A DNA stretch of 64,000 nucleotides from Pseudovirgaria hyperparasitica (taxonomy: Eukaryota > Ascomycota > Dothideomycetes > Acrospermales > Acrospermaceae). The notes below the pieces were generated by a model, which searched no databases, had not been told where the DNA came from, and saw only the letters and a program-made list of their open reading frames with translations. Each line of letters begins with the position of its first letter. The stretch's first letter is position 1. The stretch spans positions 1-64,000 of the forward strand of contig NW_022985557.1 of the NCBI RefSeq assembly GCF_010093815.1, written 5' to 3'. This document shows positions 11,701-23,522 of the stretch, one piece after another. The position numbers and the translations under genes are program-made.

Positions 11701-14700
11701 AATCTATTAATAATTCCTTCCATGCCTCCTTTAGCATAGGTAATAGCCTTAATTCGCCATATAGTAAGTATCTATATACTTTCGTATACTGGTAAACGTT
11801 ACACGTTTTTATATAGTCTTTTATATATTTATAAAGACCCGGCTAGTCGTACGTCCTTCGGATTAAATCGACCGTCCTTATAACGCCGAAGTACCCTACT
11901 AACGCGTAATTATACTATTCCCTTAAAATATCGATTCGTAAGCCGCCTTTTAGTACGTAGAGTCGGCCTTAGAAGTAGATCGCGTCCGATCGTCGTTCCT
12001 ACCTTAATAACTACGGCGGATCTATAGCGCTTCCTTTTATGCTTATAACTTTCTTTACTAATATATTAGAATTCTAGGTAGATTTAATTAAGTCTTTAAG
12101 GGTTTTCTTAGTTTCTTAGACGTTTATTTAGATTACTTAATACCCGCTCTAATTCCCGCGGAGAATCGCCGAAAGTGTCCTAGCTTCTAGTATTCTATTA
12201 GATAACTAGTCTTATAGTATCTAAAGTATAGTATAGTCTAACTTATACCGACTATCTACGTTATTCTATAACGATTTCTTATAATCTTCACGCCGCGATA
12301 GAGGATTAGCTTTATTCTCTCTTCTAGCTTTATATAAGATTTTAAAGTTAAATATTAATATCCACTTAGCCTAACGTACTTATCGGCGATTAAGGACCTT
12401 AGTCGATATAAAGTAACGTAGATTTACGTGATCCGATAATAATTCGATCTAATATATAGAGCCTTCTAAATAATATCGCTATTACTTAAAACTCTCGACG
12501 ATTATAAGTAGTTCCTAGTCGTGCGTGTTATAACGCGTCTCTATATCCGCTATTTTATAGGAAAAGAAAGCGACCGGGTACTATTACACCTTATCTTTCG
12601 TATCTTTATACGGTTAACTAATAATTCTAGTAATTACGAATTCTAACGCGTTAGTTTCGACCTAAATATACTTCTTAGGATTGAAATGCCTAAGAATCGG
12701 CGTAGTTATAAAGTAATTCTTTAACGATCGGAACGCATCTCGCGCTTCCGGCGTTAACTATATCTTAACCGACTTAGCTTTACGCTATACTCGCCTACCT
12801 ATAGGGATTTTACCGCCATTCTCTATAAGTTTATTAAGTAGCGCCGTAATTCGTAAGAAGCCTATAATGAATTTACGATAATAGTTTACGAAACCTATGA
12901 ATGTTCTAATTTAACGTATAGTAGTAGATTCTAGCCATTCCATGATAGTCTTTACACGCTCCAGCTCTATTTTTAGGCCGCTATATATTATAATAAAGTC
13001 GAGAAACCCAACTTCTTATTAGTAAAACTCGCATTTAGATAATTTTACGTAGAGTTTATACTGCCTTAGACGATTTAGTACTAATTTCACGTATTCTTTA
13101 TAATCCTATATACTATCGGAGTAAATTAGTATATTATTAAGATAAACTACGTAAATCACGTTAAGTAATCCTACGAGTATAGTGTTAATATATTCTTAAA
13201 ACGCTCCTAGCGCATTTATTAGCCCGAATAGCATAATAGTATACTTAAAATAACTATATCTAGTCCGAAATGCGGTTTTCCACTTATCTCCGCGACGAAT
13301 TTAAAGCCGGTAATATATATCTCGTAAATCTAGCTTTATAAAGTACTTTACCTTTATTAATTAGTCTAAAGATTCACTAACTAGCGGTAATAGGTAACGA
13401 TTCTTCTTAGTTACCGTATTTAGTACCTAATAGTTAATATATAGACGTAAACTTCCGTCTTTCTTCTTTATAAAGAGAATAGATACGCCGGCTAATAACG
13501 TACTATAACGTATCTAGCCTCTTTTAAGGTATTCTTTAATATATTTACGAAGAACTTCGAGTTCTAGTCTCGAAAGTAGGTAAAGTAGGCTATAAGGGAC
13601 GTCTACTCCCTCTTTAAGCTTAATCTTTAGCTTATACGGCCCGTGATTAGGGAGAAGTAACGTATCTCCTACCGAAAACATATCCGTATACTACGAATAT
13701 ACGTCGGGTAGCGTGTCTTCGCCCTAATTATTACTATCGTCCTTATCTTTATTAATGATCGATAAGAACGTAAGATAGATTAGCGATAATCGGGTCCGCA
13801 CGGTAAGGTTCTATGCCTCCTTACTAATAGTTATAACTTACTAGTATAATTTACTATGGTATCGTCGGAACGTTAATATCTTCTTCTAAAAATTAAGGAT
13901 AGGGTTTAGATGTCTAAGCTAAGGCATCCCTAGAATTATATTCTATTAGCTAATATTAGCCACGATAAATTTATTAGATATCTACTATTTTATTATCTTT
14001 AAGTCATGAACTTCGTAATTCGTTATAGCTTTATCTAAAGTTCTAACTTTATATCTATTAACTATAATAGTTCGGCTAACTTTGCCGAGATCGTACAATA
14101 ATCTACACTCCTTTATAAGAATCGACGAAATATAGTTATCTTCTATACTAGTGTCTATAAGGGCCTATATAGTTTTATTACTATTTACTATAGATAACGA
14201 TACTTTTAGTAATATTAGGTCTTTACTCGCCGGAAGGCGCTACGGCTCCTCCTAAGTATATATAATTTAGCTAAGAACGCGGTTAGGTCTCGTGTACTAG
14301 TCTATTCTTTTTTCGGATTCTTATAGTTAGGTAAAATATATTCTATTTCTCTATACTTATAGTAACGAAGTGCGCTATAATCCTACTATTTTATAATAGG
14401 CGTTATATTTAAGCCTATGCCTTATCCTTTTCCGCGTTAAGAAGCACCGCCTCGATTATTTCGGTATCCTCTTAACGCGTTTCTACCCCGATTTATACTC
14501 TTCTAGCGCTAATCGCGGTAAGGTTACTCTTAATCGAACGTATTTAATTAACCTCGTTTCTAACCTATATAGGGTTCGTTGGTTTTACCTAGAGAGCCGC
14601 GTTTCTTAAGGATGCGGTAGTATTTATTAGCTTTCTCCTCTAATTCGTATAGATAGTTAAAACTTAATAATACTATTCCTAGTCTTTCGCGGATTAACGG

Positions 14701-15649
14701 AAGTAGTACTTTACGAAACTAGAATATACGAATATTTTTCTATAGCGTAGGGATATTATTCTATAGGTTTTAGAGGTATTATAGTAGTTAAGTAGGTGTC
14801 TAGTTCGGTCGTTATGCCACGCTTCTTAACTTAGATAGTACCTTTCTTTCACGTTCTCTATCCGTTCCGAGAGTGTTTAGTATAAATATAGCTAAATATT
14901 CCTAGGTTATCGTAGATAGTGGCTATACTTCCTTCTATCTATCCTATTAATCGCGGGATTATAAGTCTAGGTATTATTCTCTAAACGAAATATATTATAC
15001 TTTAGTAGAAAAGAGTAGAGGGTTATCAAGGAAGTACTTTTCGTAGTCTCTCTTCTAGTCTTTCTACTTCTTTTAGTTCTTTCCTATAAATATAGTCGGG
15101 TCTTTAGGTTTCGGTATACCTAGGGAAGAAGTAGGGTAAATCGATAATAAAGTAGCTGGGTATACGGTAGATTATCGTAACTCTAATGGTAGGTAAACTA
15201 ATTCCGCCTAAATTAGTATAGGAAGTCGTCCACCTACTATCGTTCGGCGTAGTTCTTTAAGAGACTCCTTAAGTTCTCGTCTCTTTATAAGGAGTTTCGC
15301 GCGTTCTACCTATTCTTTAAGGGTTTAAATCTCTCGAGCCTAATTCGCGACGTATTCCTAAAGTTTAGTAATGGTTTATTATAATATCTCGCGTGGCTCC
15401 GCTACGACTCGTTATCCGGCTTTATATTATTAGAAGTTACTCGGTGTATCTACTATTTCTTCGTCTAAAAGCTCCGTGATTTAGTCTAATATTTCTACTT
15501 CTTAGTTAGAAACGGCTAGAATTAATACCGATTATAGAGGATCCCTATTATTTAATATAGTATTACTTATCCCTATAGTAGATCGTGTTGACCTTCTCGG
15601 TTCTAGTTAGACTATCTTAACTATAGTACTATATAGGGAGTAATTCGAA

Positions 15650-15877
15650 TATAAGAATAGGGTTATTAGATAGTAGTATAGTTAGATAGAATAATAGGGT
15701 GTATTCTATTATAGAACGAATTACTACTAAACCCTTTTAGTAGGAATCCGAGAGTATATATATAAAGGGACGCCGATCTATCTAGCACGTGACTGTTCAC
15801 CGCCCTTCACGTCACCTCCTGACCCTGTCAGCTGAGGTACGTGTAGGTCGGGTCCTGCCTAAGGCTGAGTCCTAACA
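15650..15877 (-). repeat. 5' LTR of the Gypsy element
   Basis: 228 bases. The outer 100 or so bases look unmutated, with normal CpA and TpG, while the inner half is RIP-mutated like the element body. The target duplication GATGG follows directly. The intact kinase gene starts 209 bases beyond the LTR. Confidence 0.92.
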
Positions 15878-16085
15878 GATGGCGTCTGGCGTCCCCATTT
15901 CCCGACGCCCTTACCTTAACAGCTTACCGCTGAACAATCGCTCCGCATCTGTCCTCGACTTCCAGACTGGGCGAGTCTCTATGCTGCCAAATTAATTGCC
16001 CGCCACCTAGGAAACAGCCTCTTTTGCTTAAAACAATACCCCAGACGTAGAACACGCAGACCTGGCAAACCCATTTCCATCGACG

Positions 16086-16895
16086 ATGAGCGACGGCGAT
16101 ATCCACGTAGTCGCATACTTCCCTGAAGGCGTGAAGTACATTCTGGATTTTGGTTCGACTCATTACATCGGGTTCGTAGATGATACGACGGTCCTGAAGT
16201 ATCCGCATTTTAAAGAAGAACTGGATGGCCTCGCTGTTGAATGGCAAATATACCAGAGACTTGGCAAGCACCCGCGTATCACCGACCTTAAAGGAAGACA
16301 CAAGGATGGTGGTATATTTCTAGAATATGCACGGAATGGATCATTACAGGGTTACTTAGAAAGCAATGCACCACTTAACGTTGAAACAAAATTAAGACTA
16401 GCTAAAGAGACTGCAGATGGCGTTGCGCATGCCCATCGGCAAAATGTTCTAATCTGCGATATCGCTGTTCGTAATATCCTAGTGGATAGCGAACTACACG
16501 TTAAGTTATGCGACTTCCAGGGTAAGATTATTGGACCTGATGGAACAGTTATCCTTTCCGGAGGTGCCTCAGAAAACGCGGATTCGTATAAGCCACGCGA
16601 TAACCCATACGACCAGAACGTTAGTACGGATATTTTCGCACTTGGTTCAACGATATATTACATCATGACCGGTCATCGGCCATTCCCTAAGTTGGATACC
16701 ATACAGGACGAATTGAAGATCAACGAGTCTTACAGACAGGGTCTGTTTCCTCGTTTGGATATAGCCGAAGAAATTGTTCACAAATGCTGGAGTGGCAAAT
16801 ACACGTCTGCCAGTGAAGTCGTCAGCGACCTCGCTGTCCTCAGACGATCATATGTGCAGAGCTCTGAGCTTGGCCAACAACTTCAGCAAGATTGA
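16086..16895 (+). CDS. Divergent protein kinase-like protein
   Basis: A single exon of 269 residues with an ATG start. It has a recognisable kinase fold but odd catalytic motifs. There is no glycine-rich loop. The VLKYP Lys (about 38) and a helix-C Glu (about 52) can be seen. The HRD motif reads ICDIAVRNIL (His and Arg lost; Asp125 and Asn130 kept), and DFG reads LCDFQG. An F-helix segment STDIFALGSTIYYIMTG and a C-lobe tail complete the domain. Length is right for a bare kinase domain. Kinases like this are common singletons in fungal accessory regions. Activity may be weak or absent, since DFQ and the missing loop are unusual, but the catalytic and metal-binding Asp residues remain. It begins about 200 bases from the LTR element and shows no RIP damage. 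Confidence 0.75.
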   Translation: MSDGDIHVVAYFPEGVKYILDFGSTHYIGFVDDTTVLKYPHFKEELDGLAVEWQIYQRLGKHPRITDLKGRHKDGGIFLEYARNGSLQGYLESNAPLNVETKLRLAKETADGVAHAHRQNVLICDIAVRNILVDSELHVKLCDFQGKIIGPDGTVILSGGASENADSYKPRDNPYDQNVSTDIFALGSTIYYIMTGHRPFPKLDTIQDELKINESYRQGLFPRLDIAEEIVHKCWSGKYTSASEVVSDLAVLRRSYVQSSELGQQLQQD

Positions 16896-18142
16896 TTCAG
16901 GCCGGAGCCATGGGCGTAGGGGTTAGCCCGCGGACAGCGGCAAAACATAAGCACATGTACAATGAGGAACATATCCGCTCCGAAAAGACAGTTTGCTGCG
17001 CTACAATATGAGTTCATAACACTTATGTCCGGCGGCCCTGCTCTTGTGCAAAAAAGTTTCTGCACATGGTCAGGTTCGGCGGTTCGCTATGTTGCAGCTT
17101 TGTACAGTACATACCAAGCTGGATTAACACCTAGGGCAAACCGACCCAGGTGTTCTGTTGGTCTGCCTTCCCATGTTGTTCTTATCGACCCAGTTACCAC
17201 AGTGCGCAGGGCAAGGCTTAGGAATCCACTTGGTGAGCACATGCTTTGGCTGCGCAGTGCAGTTTGTATAAGACACTTTGACCTCGTGTCGTTCGCACGT
17301 GACTTGGAGCCGACATTTGTCAGGATTGCCTGAAATCTTCATTCATCATTCCATACTCACTGTATGTGTAATCGCGGCTGCAGAGCAGAATCGGGTAGCG
17401 CTTCGGGGTGCTTATTAGTGATGGGACTGCCACCCGCAGTGCTTTAAGTACCCCACCCGTAAAACCCCGGCGGATGATTAGTTCTGGCAGGCGTTCTTGG
17501 TAGCTGCAGCTAAGCTAATTCAGCGCTCGAAAGGAACATTCTATTGGCAGAAGTTATGAGTCACATCACGAGGCGGACGGCGGCAAAAAGATATCATGTT
17601 ACACCAAGTACCATACTCGAGCGCTTGCGTGACCAGCTTGAAGATGACTAGCGAGTTAGACAACCTTTAGTAAGGCGCTCCTAAGTCCTAGGAGAGTTCC
17701 TCTACGTACTTGTACGGAGATAGATACAGAGATCTTTGAGTTCAAATAACAACCTATTATCTATTATCACTAGACAAATAGAGCTACCTTTCTACAATTG
17801 TCTAGTCCACTTGAAAGGGCTCCGGAGGTCACGCTAAGGTGTATAGATGATAGGGACATTGGTGTGGCGTTATATGGTGGTAAAGTAGGAGGAATATTGA
17901 CTGCACAGGTTTCCAATCGTGTCGAGGGCCGTGGAGGTAGTGAGGTTGAATTCTGTTGATTGCTTCTACAGCAAGTCCTGACAGGACCCAGAAAGTAAAC
18001 AACCCAACGGAGGAAGTCGGCTCTCGATGCGCTCGTGGTGATGAGGAAGCCGTATGCGATATGTTAGGTTTGCTGGCCATAGAAGGGCTTTGCGGATGAA
18101 TCCGACGTTTGAACGCGTGCCACAGTGGTATGAGAAGTGGAC
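16896..18142. other. Intergenic; one weak small frame only
   Basis: No convincing gene. A 72-codon Cys-rich frame at 17124-17342 (minus) is listed separately. Other short frames on both strands overlap each other and lack domain or splice support. Confidence 0.5.
17124..17342 (-). CDS. Small Cys-rich hypothetical protein (weak)
   Basis: A 72-residue frame with seven cysteines, ending in SVCPRC. It has no signal peptide as read. A TTTCAG acceptor-like site lies just after the ATG, so this may be the last exon of a longer gene whose first exon I could not find. Cys-rich small proteins near telomeres in plant-associated fungi can be effectors, but nothing here proves that. A longer frame on the opposite strand overlaps it and looks less protein-like. 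Confidence 0.2.
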   Translation of the reverse strand: MKISGNPDKCRLQVTCERHEVKVSYTNCTAQPKHVLTKWIPKPCPAHCGNWVDKNNMGRQTNRTPGSVCPRC

Positions 18143-18739
18143 TCATGTACGCGTAGGCGTTTCGTGCTCACGTATCGTGAACCGTTCGGTTGAGACTGAT
18201 TCAGAGGCTCGGTCTTGGGAATGCTTGTGCCTCCACGGCTTTGCTAAAGTCGGGTACACCCATGAAGTCCGACAGTCGCCTGTTGGTATTGTTTCGAGTA
18301 TGGGCGTAGCAGGTGTTGCTGGCACAGCAGGTGTAGCTAGCGTAGTAGGTGAATCGTTGTCGCGCTCCTGCTTCTTCTGTATACCGTCTACTTCCTCATC
18401 GGTAGTATTCTCGTATTTCCTCTTGTTTACCTTTGAAAGTGTTTCTTCATTTGGGATCGATGGGTTTCTATTAAGTGCGAGTGAATGTGCCCCTCTGACA
18501 TTAGCGGCGTATCCTTGCGGCCTAGAGCTTGGTGACAAGGAGGCCTGTGGTGATTCGGAATCCCAGTGGTCCCAGGGAGGAAAGAGTTCGACCGAAAGCT
18601 TGTGCTGCTCGTTGGTGTTATCTTCCGTAAAGTCTTTGGTATAGCTTCGTCGTATACAGCCACAATCTACAAATCGTGCCAGTCTGATGGTGGCAATAGA
18701 TATAGTGATATCGGTGTCGTGTTTAAAGTTCAAATACAT
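18143..18739 (-). CDS. Unrecognised 198-residue protein
   Basis: A single open frame from an ATG. The middle is polar with a basic patch, KVNKRKYENTTDEE, that could serve as a nuclear signal, followed by a Thr/Ala/Pro run (TTLATPAVPATPATPI). No domain, signal peptide or membrane segment is visible. A 196-codon frame overlaps on the other strand and is less likely, being rich in Ser/Cys/Val runs that mirror this frame. It may be a lone exon or a decayed gene. Confidence 0.35.
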   Translation of the reverse strand: MYLNFKHDTDITISIATIRLARFVDCGCIRRSYTKDFTEDNTNEQHKLSVELFPPWDHWDSESPQASLSPSSRPQGYAANVRGAHSLALNRNPSIPNEETLSKVNKRKYENTTDEEVDGIQKKQERDNDSPTTLATPAVPATPATPILETIPTGDCRTSWVYPTLAKPWRHKHSQDRASESVSTERFTIREHETPTRT

Positions 18740-19100
18740 GGTGATGCAGGTGGGAATGGTCCGAAGTAGATGATGTTATGTCGGAAGTTTAAGGGCGGAA
18801 GATCCATCGGACCGAGCTCTTACTATGCCAAAGTCAGAACCCTCCCTCGCTTCAACCGTCGAACTTGAATTATCACCGGCATCAAAATTTAAGAATTCCT
18901 AAGTACCCGAAATGGGGCAATCTAGCATTCCGAGATCAGAAATTCACCTGTCGTGCTTTTCTATACTTAGAATGCGGCAGCTAGGAAGGCTTTTGCAAAC
19001 GTGATCGAAAGTGCCAATCAAAAATAATAAAGATATCTATACATTGAGTAATCTCCGGCTGCGTTTCAGGAAGACATATATCAGCTTCAGCTGCATCAAG
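18740..19100. other. Intergenic, nothing recognised
   Basis: About 360 bases upstream of the FHA-kinase relic. No gene seen; it presumably held that gene's promoter. Confidence 0.4.
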
Positions 19101-20497
19101 ATGATAGTGAACGTGGTTACTGAACCAGATGAACTTACCACCAAGGACCTCATCGCCCAAGCCACTGTACTAACTGGGTGTTACCAGTTTACTCTGGACC
19201 ATCTGACCGACGGAGCGTCATTCTGGCTAGTGGGAAGAGATAGTGCCGCAGACTTTCGAATCGCTGTTTCTCCACAGTCTTCAATCAGGAGCAGACATGC
19301 GGTTTTCTCTTTCCACGCCCAGTCATTCGCCTTTAGTATCAGGGCCGCTCACAAAGGGGTTCGGCATTTATCAGTCAATGGTGGGACTGTAGGCCGAGAC
19401 TCGAAGGGATTGCTTAAGAACTGTTTGATAACAATGGGCGACCTAGTATTTGACTATCACTACACACCATGGGCGTACTCCGCCATTTTTGATGCCGAGA
19501 AAACAGCTACTATACGTCGATTGGTCGGTGACACGGTACCTCCAATCATGCCTCCAACACCAGATCCGGACGCTCTCGAGATCGGACAATATGTCCTAGC
19601 CCAGCATGCGGGAAAGGGCGGTAGTGGTACCGTGTCCATGGGCGTAAGCACGGGCCATAAACTTGTCGCAATCAAGAATCGGTACTGTCGCGACACATTT
19701 GCGATCGAAAGGGCCAAAAATCAAATTCCAAACATGGAGTCCCTCAGTAAAAACAGCGAAAATTCGGAACCAAAGCCGAGGATTCTGCAGCTACTAGAAG
19801 CAAAGTGGCAGTTCAACCCGGATGCGCAGGCGCGACCCGCGGACTCCAACATGGTGTACTTTGTGTCTCATGCATACCTCTCGATTACCTTAGCAGACCT
19901 GATAAAGAAAGGGCACAAATATACTGAAAGAACATTCGTCAACATCCTCGAAGCTGTTGCTTCTCTCCACAGACAGGGCTGGATCCATCGGGATATCAAG
20001 CCAGCTAACATCGGATTTACGAACGACAAAGACGATTGGGCAGTTTACTCGACATCGACGATATTATCCGAGTGCCTGAGACGGCCTACCCTCCCGAACC
20101 TGGGTGCTACGGCACCATACCTTACTTAGCCCCAGAGTTCGAGCAACAGCCATGGGGACTTGAAATCGATGCATGGTCGGTTGGAGCTACATTCTACGAG
20201 ATGTTAAGAGGCACGCCATTCTGGCACGGAAAGACCAATCCCTAGCAATGCGACACAATCAACTACCCACAACAGGCTTCGTTCAAGGACGTGCACCAAC
20301 AAGCAATGGACTATCTTGAGAGTGACAAATCTGAAAGTTTCATGCCTAGCATTACGATAAAGCTATTATATTTTGCGAATGCTGAGAAAACGCAATACCA
20401 AAAGAAACGTTTGCTTGTGACCGAAGCACTCGAATTGCTGGAATTAAGCAATTCCATAGACCGGCCTGCCAAACGAGCAAAGGCCCCTACCTCTTGA
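19101..20497 (+). pseudogene. FHA domain-Ser/Thr kinase, broken
   Basis: Starts best at the ATG at 19101. The N-terminal third is an FHA phosphopeptide-binding domain: VGRDSAADFRI, then SIRSRHAVF, then LSVNGG, with the Arg, Ser-x-x-His and Asn positions of the fold. A kinase domain follows with GKGGSGTVSMG (P-loop), LVAIK, HRDIKPANIGF and GTIPYLAPEFEQQPWG. The layout recalls Rad53/Chk2-type kinases. The frame shifts by one base near 20035, just before the activation segment (LLDIDD in place of DFG), with no usable intron there. An in-frame TAG at 20243 then cuts the C lobe, and the same frame reads on to 20497. The TAG sits in a context (CAG to TAG) that matches RIP. As it stands the gene cannot make a whole kinase unless the assembly has errors here. 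Confidence 0.75.
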
Positions 20498-22094
20498 ATC
20501 CCCCACCTGCGCGCTTCGATTCTCGAACTGCTTGTAGATTCATCAAATGGCTGCCAATGAAATGTCCCGGAAAGGACCAACCAGTATCCTACGCGCCAAA
20601 GTTCGCATAGGTATGTACACCATAAGATTCAGTGTATAACATTTGGCTTCTTTGCTCTTTCGATTAGCTGATGATTCGTGCACCGCGTCGTCTTCCAATC
20701 TCCATGACAGCGGCTTTTACCGGTGGTGGCTCTTACGCAAGACGCTCTTCTAGAGCAGCTACAGATTTTGTGCTATTTCAATTGACACGCCGACGCCCTC
20801 CAACCACCAGCGTCAAGCAGTAATATCATCCAGCACATCTGGCTTCAAGGCTTCCCAAGGCTATTTATTCTCCATCATGCTGCTAAGGCAGTGTGCTCTT
20901 GTCATACTCCTTACCCGGCTCGCAGGCTCTGTCATGGTCCACATGCGGCTCTCCCGAGGTCTTCCTGCTCCTTTACAGGGCCTTCACGTCGTTGCTTCCA
21001 CAGGCCTCACCCTGGAATTTGTGCTTGTCTCTGACTAGTGCTCTTGTGGTTAGTCACTACCACCCCTGATTGATTATACTCTGCGTTCTATCCGCAGGAT
21101 GTGGATCACTCTTGAATCAAGATCAAGTCAAGCCAGGAGACCGCAAAGGCTCCAAAGACTCCAAAGTGAGATCTCCTCATTCCTCCGACAGTGCCGTAGG
21201 AGCTTAAACAAAAAACGCTTCGACTGTGCATCGTGAGGTAAATCCGTTGCTGAGCTACAAGTGGTCGAAGAACCATCAAGATAGCTCAGTACTTTCTCTG
21301 GGTTCACCGATCACTTATTGCGCGGCTGAGTCTACTTATCTGCGCAAGTAGAGGACTCTTGCTTCCTGTATATTCGTACTAAACTAAGATGCAAGTCAGC
21401 TCACCGCAGGATATAGATTAGGGATATATACAGCACTCTGCCCCACTGTCTGGTATGCTGAGATTGATGTCTCCTGCGCGAGAGCAGCGAGAGCAATGCG
21501 ACACTTGCCGTACATTACTGAAACTGTCACACTACACCACTCATTCGAGTACCGACGCGCTTCTTGCAAGGTGCTCTTGACCTGGAAGAGAGGCAAACGT
21601 GAGACTGCTCCTCTGAACAATATGGCTGGCCGAAACGGAGCGAGATGGGAGGTTTAGATTACGGAAATTCGCATAACCAGAAAAAGACGTAAATGGAATC
21701 GTGGGGAACATTGGATATCGTAGTCTCATGGTCTTTCCTCCATTCGAGTTGCAGACAGAAATGGGCAATCTGTCCTTGTCACGAGATTGTCCGCGATCAA
21801 GGTAAGTCTGTGATAGAAGGTCGCGTGACACAAAAGATGCATGCACAGTATAAATCGTGAATCCAACACGATACGTAAATAGAATGAGTCTTACCCCTCA
21901 TTCTAATATTAGATGCTGTTAGGGTGAGCAGAAATGATTCCATACCCAAGTCGTAGTTTCATGCAATGACGATCTGATATCTCGATCCTCTTTCATGCAG
22001 TGAATGAATTTATAGATGTAGGACGAGGGCTCCTGTTGTTCGGTCATCATTCAAATACGCTGAGCGGAGATGGGCTTTGCGCAGTAATACTGTG
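20498..22094. other. Intergenic, no confident gene
   Basis: Several short frames on both strands, none with domain, splice or codon support. A 53-codon frame at 20877-21038 begins with a hydrophobic segment (MLLRQCALVILLTRLAG) after an AT-rich box. It could be a tiny secreted peptide but is too weak to call. Confidence 0.45.
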
Positions 22095-22919
22095 TCATGG
22101 AAGGGTCTGGTGCTTCGCGATCTTGTTTGGTGGCACTCTTCCATCTTCGTTATCATCCTCGCCAAAATTCCTTTTCCGCTTTTGTCGATTGAGATATGGC
22201 GGATCGACGTCTCCCATAGTCCTAAGTGCCTTCGAGCCATAGGAATTGATGGAGGTGTCGTCATTCTTTCTTGTGCTCAACTCAGGCTTTCTAGTTTTCT
22301 CCTGTTGGCGCTTCGACTCGTCATCTACGTGTGAAGGGGCGAGAGGGGTCCCGTGGGACCGTGGTGTCGCACGCCAACCTGCTTGGGACGACTCTTTCAT
22401 TGCAAACGACTGATTAGGTGTCTTTCCTTCCTCTTCACAGTATGGACTGTCTTCTTGGTATGATGGCATTTTGGCGAGCGAGTAGCTCTCCTTCACGTTT
22501 ACAACTTCTTCGCCGACGTTATCGCCGCTATCATCTTCACTAGAATCATCTTGTTCTTCTAGCGCTATCATTTTCGCTCTGTAATACTCCTTGACCTCCG
22601 GTGGCGTGTGTCTAATTGGCCACTCGTCCGTACTGTCACGGTACATCGCCCTTCTCCATTCAAGTCTGATTTCAAGGGCCTGCAGGCGTATTTCGAGCTT
22701 AGTAGCGAACTCTCTATCATATGGCTTCTCAAATACAGGTGTGCATCTGCGATGAATTAAATAGGCGCCTTGCGTGGCAACGATGTCGGTATAGTCCTGC
22801 AAGATTATACCGCGGTTAGTAGTGTTTAAGATTGTGTAGTCGCATGACGAGAAGAGCCTCACAATGTCCGGCTCAATGTCGCCATTTGATGTGATGCAGT
22901 TATCTTGCGTTAACGACAT
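22095..22919 (-). CDS. Unrecognised 274-residue acidic protein with NLS-like motif
   Basis: A single exon with an ATG start. The N-terminal 110 residues look like a folded domain (FSSCDYTILNTTNRGIILQD, then an Arg/Glu-rich helix LEIRLQALEIRLEWRRAMY). After that comes an acidic stretch (EEQDDSSEDDSGDNVGEE) and a basic C-terminal motif, NRQKRKRNFGEDD, typical of nuclear import signals. I do not recognise the family. The clear change from structured to disordered composition supports a real protein. Confidence 0.5.
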   Translation of the reverse strand: MSLTQDNCITSNGDIEPDIVRLFSSCDYTILNTTNRGIILQDYTDIVATQGAYLIHRRCTPVFEKPYDREFATKLEIRLQALEIRLEWRRAMYRDSTDEWPIRHTPPEVKEYYRAKMIALEEQDDSSEDDSGDNVGEEVVNVKESYSLAKMPSYQEDSPYCEEEGKTPNQSFAMKESSQAGWRATPRSHGTPLAPSHVDDESKRQQEKTRKPELSTRKNDDTSINSYGSKALRTMGDVDPPYLNRQKRKRNFGEDDNEDGRVPPNKIAKHQTLP

Positions 22920-23522
22920 AAGGAAACGCTTGTCTCAAGACTAGGTAGTCGACCTGGCCAGTTATCGTCGATAAGGTGTGAATAGATTGTCGGAGCGAGC
23001 CTGGATCGAGCCTGCGAGGTAGTGGATGGAAGCGGGCCTCCTTACTTTCGCACTACGTCTATATTTTAGCATCTAAAGATAGAGCGAGCACTCTATCTCT
23101 TTAACTATCTTCAGTAGTATTTCCAGAAGCTGAGTGATACAATAATAAAGAAAGTAGCTTAGTTCTAGATTTGTACGAGGCCGGGCTCCACGCACCAACC
23201 AACTACACTACAAGGAAGCGACTGCTTAGATTACACACTAGTTATAGAGTGCTGTGTGGGATCCCTATTATGTCAGCCTTGGTATTCAGATCTTATTAAG
23301 CGTTAGGCTTTTGTATATAGACAGAACTACAGCCGGATCACGTGTCTGCCACGTGACTCGCTACGACTAAATACTATCACAGCCCATATGATTTTCAAAT
23401 ATGAAAGTAACAGCTGCCTACTTTAAGGCTCTTACATGCTATAATAATTACTTTTAATCCTCTATATCACAAGGCCTATATAATATAAAGCTAGGTGGAA
23501 GTTTTCCTTGTACGGACCCAAC
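22920..23522. other. Intergenic, promoter of PhzF-like gene
   Basis: No gene. The part from about 23040 to 23500 is rather AT-rich with some worn-repeat texture. The last 100 bases before the PhzF ATG contain TATATAATATAAAG-like sequence that may act as a core promoter. Confidence 0.4.

Larger units (their letters stand above)
8494..15877 (-). mobile_element. Ty3/Gypsy LTR retrotransposon, RIP-broken
   Basis: A full-length but broken element of 7,384 bases. LTRs of 228 bases start TG and end CA when read in element orientation (two of those end bases are RIP-altered). A perfect 5-base target duplication GATGG lies at 8489-8493 and 15878-15882. A purine-rich tract directly next to the 8494-8721 LTR sits where a polypurine tract belongs for a minus-strand element. 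Integrase-core coding texture at about 11.5-11.7 kb and reverse-transcriptase texture near 13.1 kb give the Ty3/Gypsy order on the minus strand, with gag toward 15 kb. The coding region carries dozens of breaks from RIP. About 2 kb between integrase and the 3' LTR is unassigned. The lack of transversions between LTRs suggests a fairly recent insertion followed by RIP. Confidence 0.9.

Noticed and set aside
18054-18644. 196-codon plus-strand frame
   Set aside because: Mirror of the minus-strand frame at 18143-18739; Ser/Val/Cys-rich runs suggest a shadow. Neither is certain.
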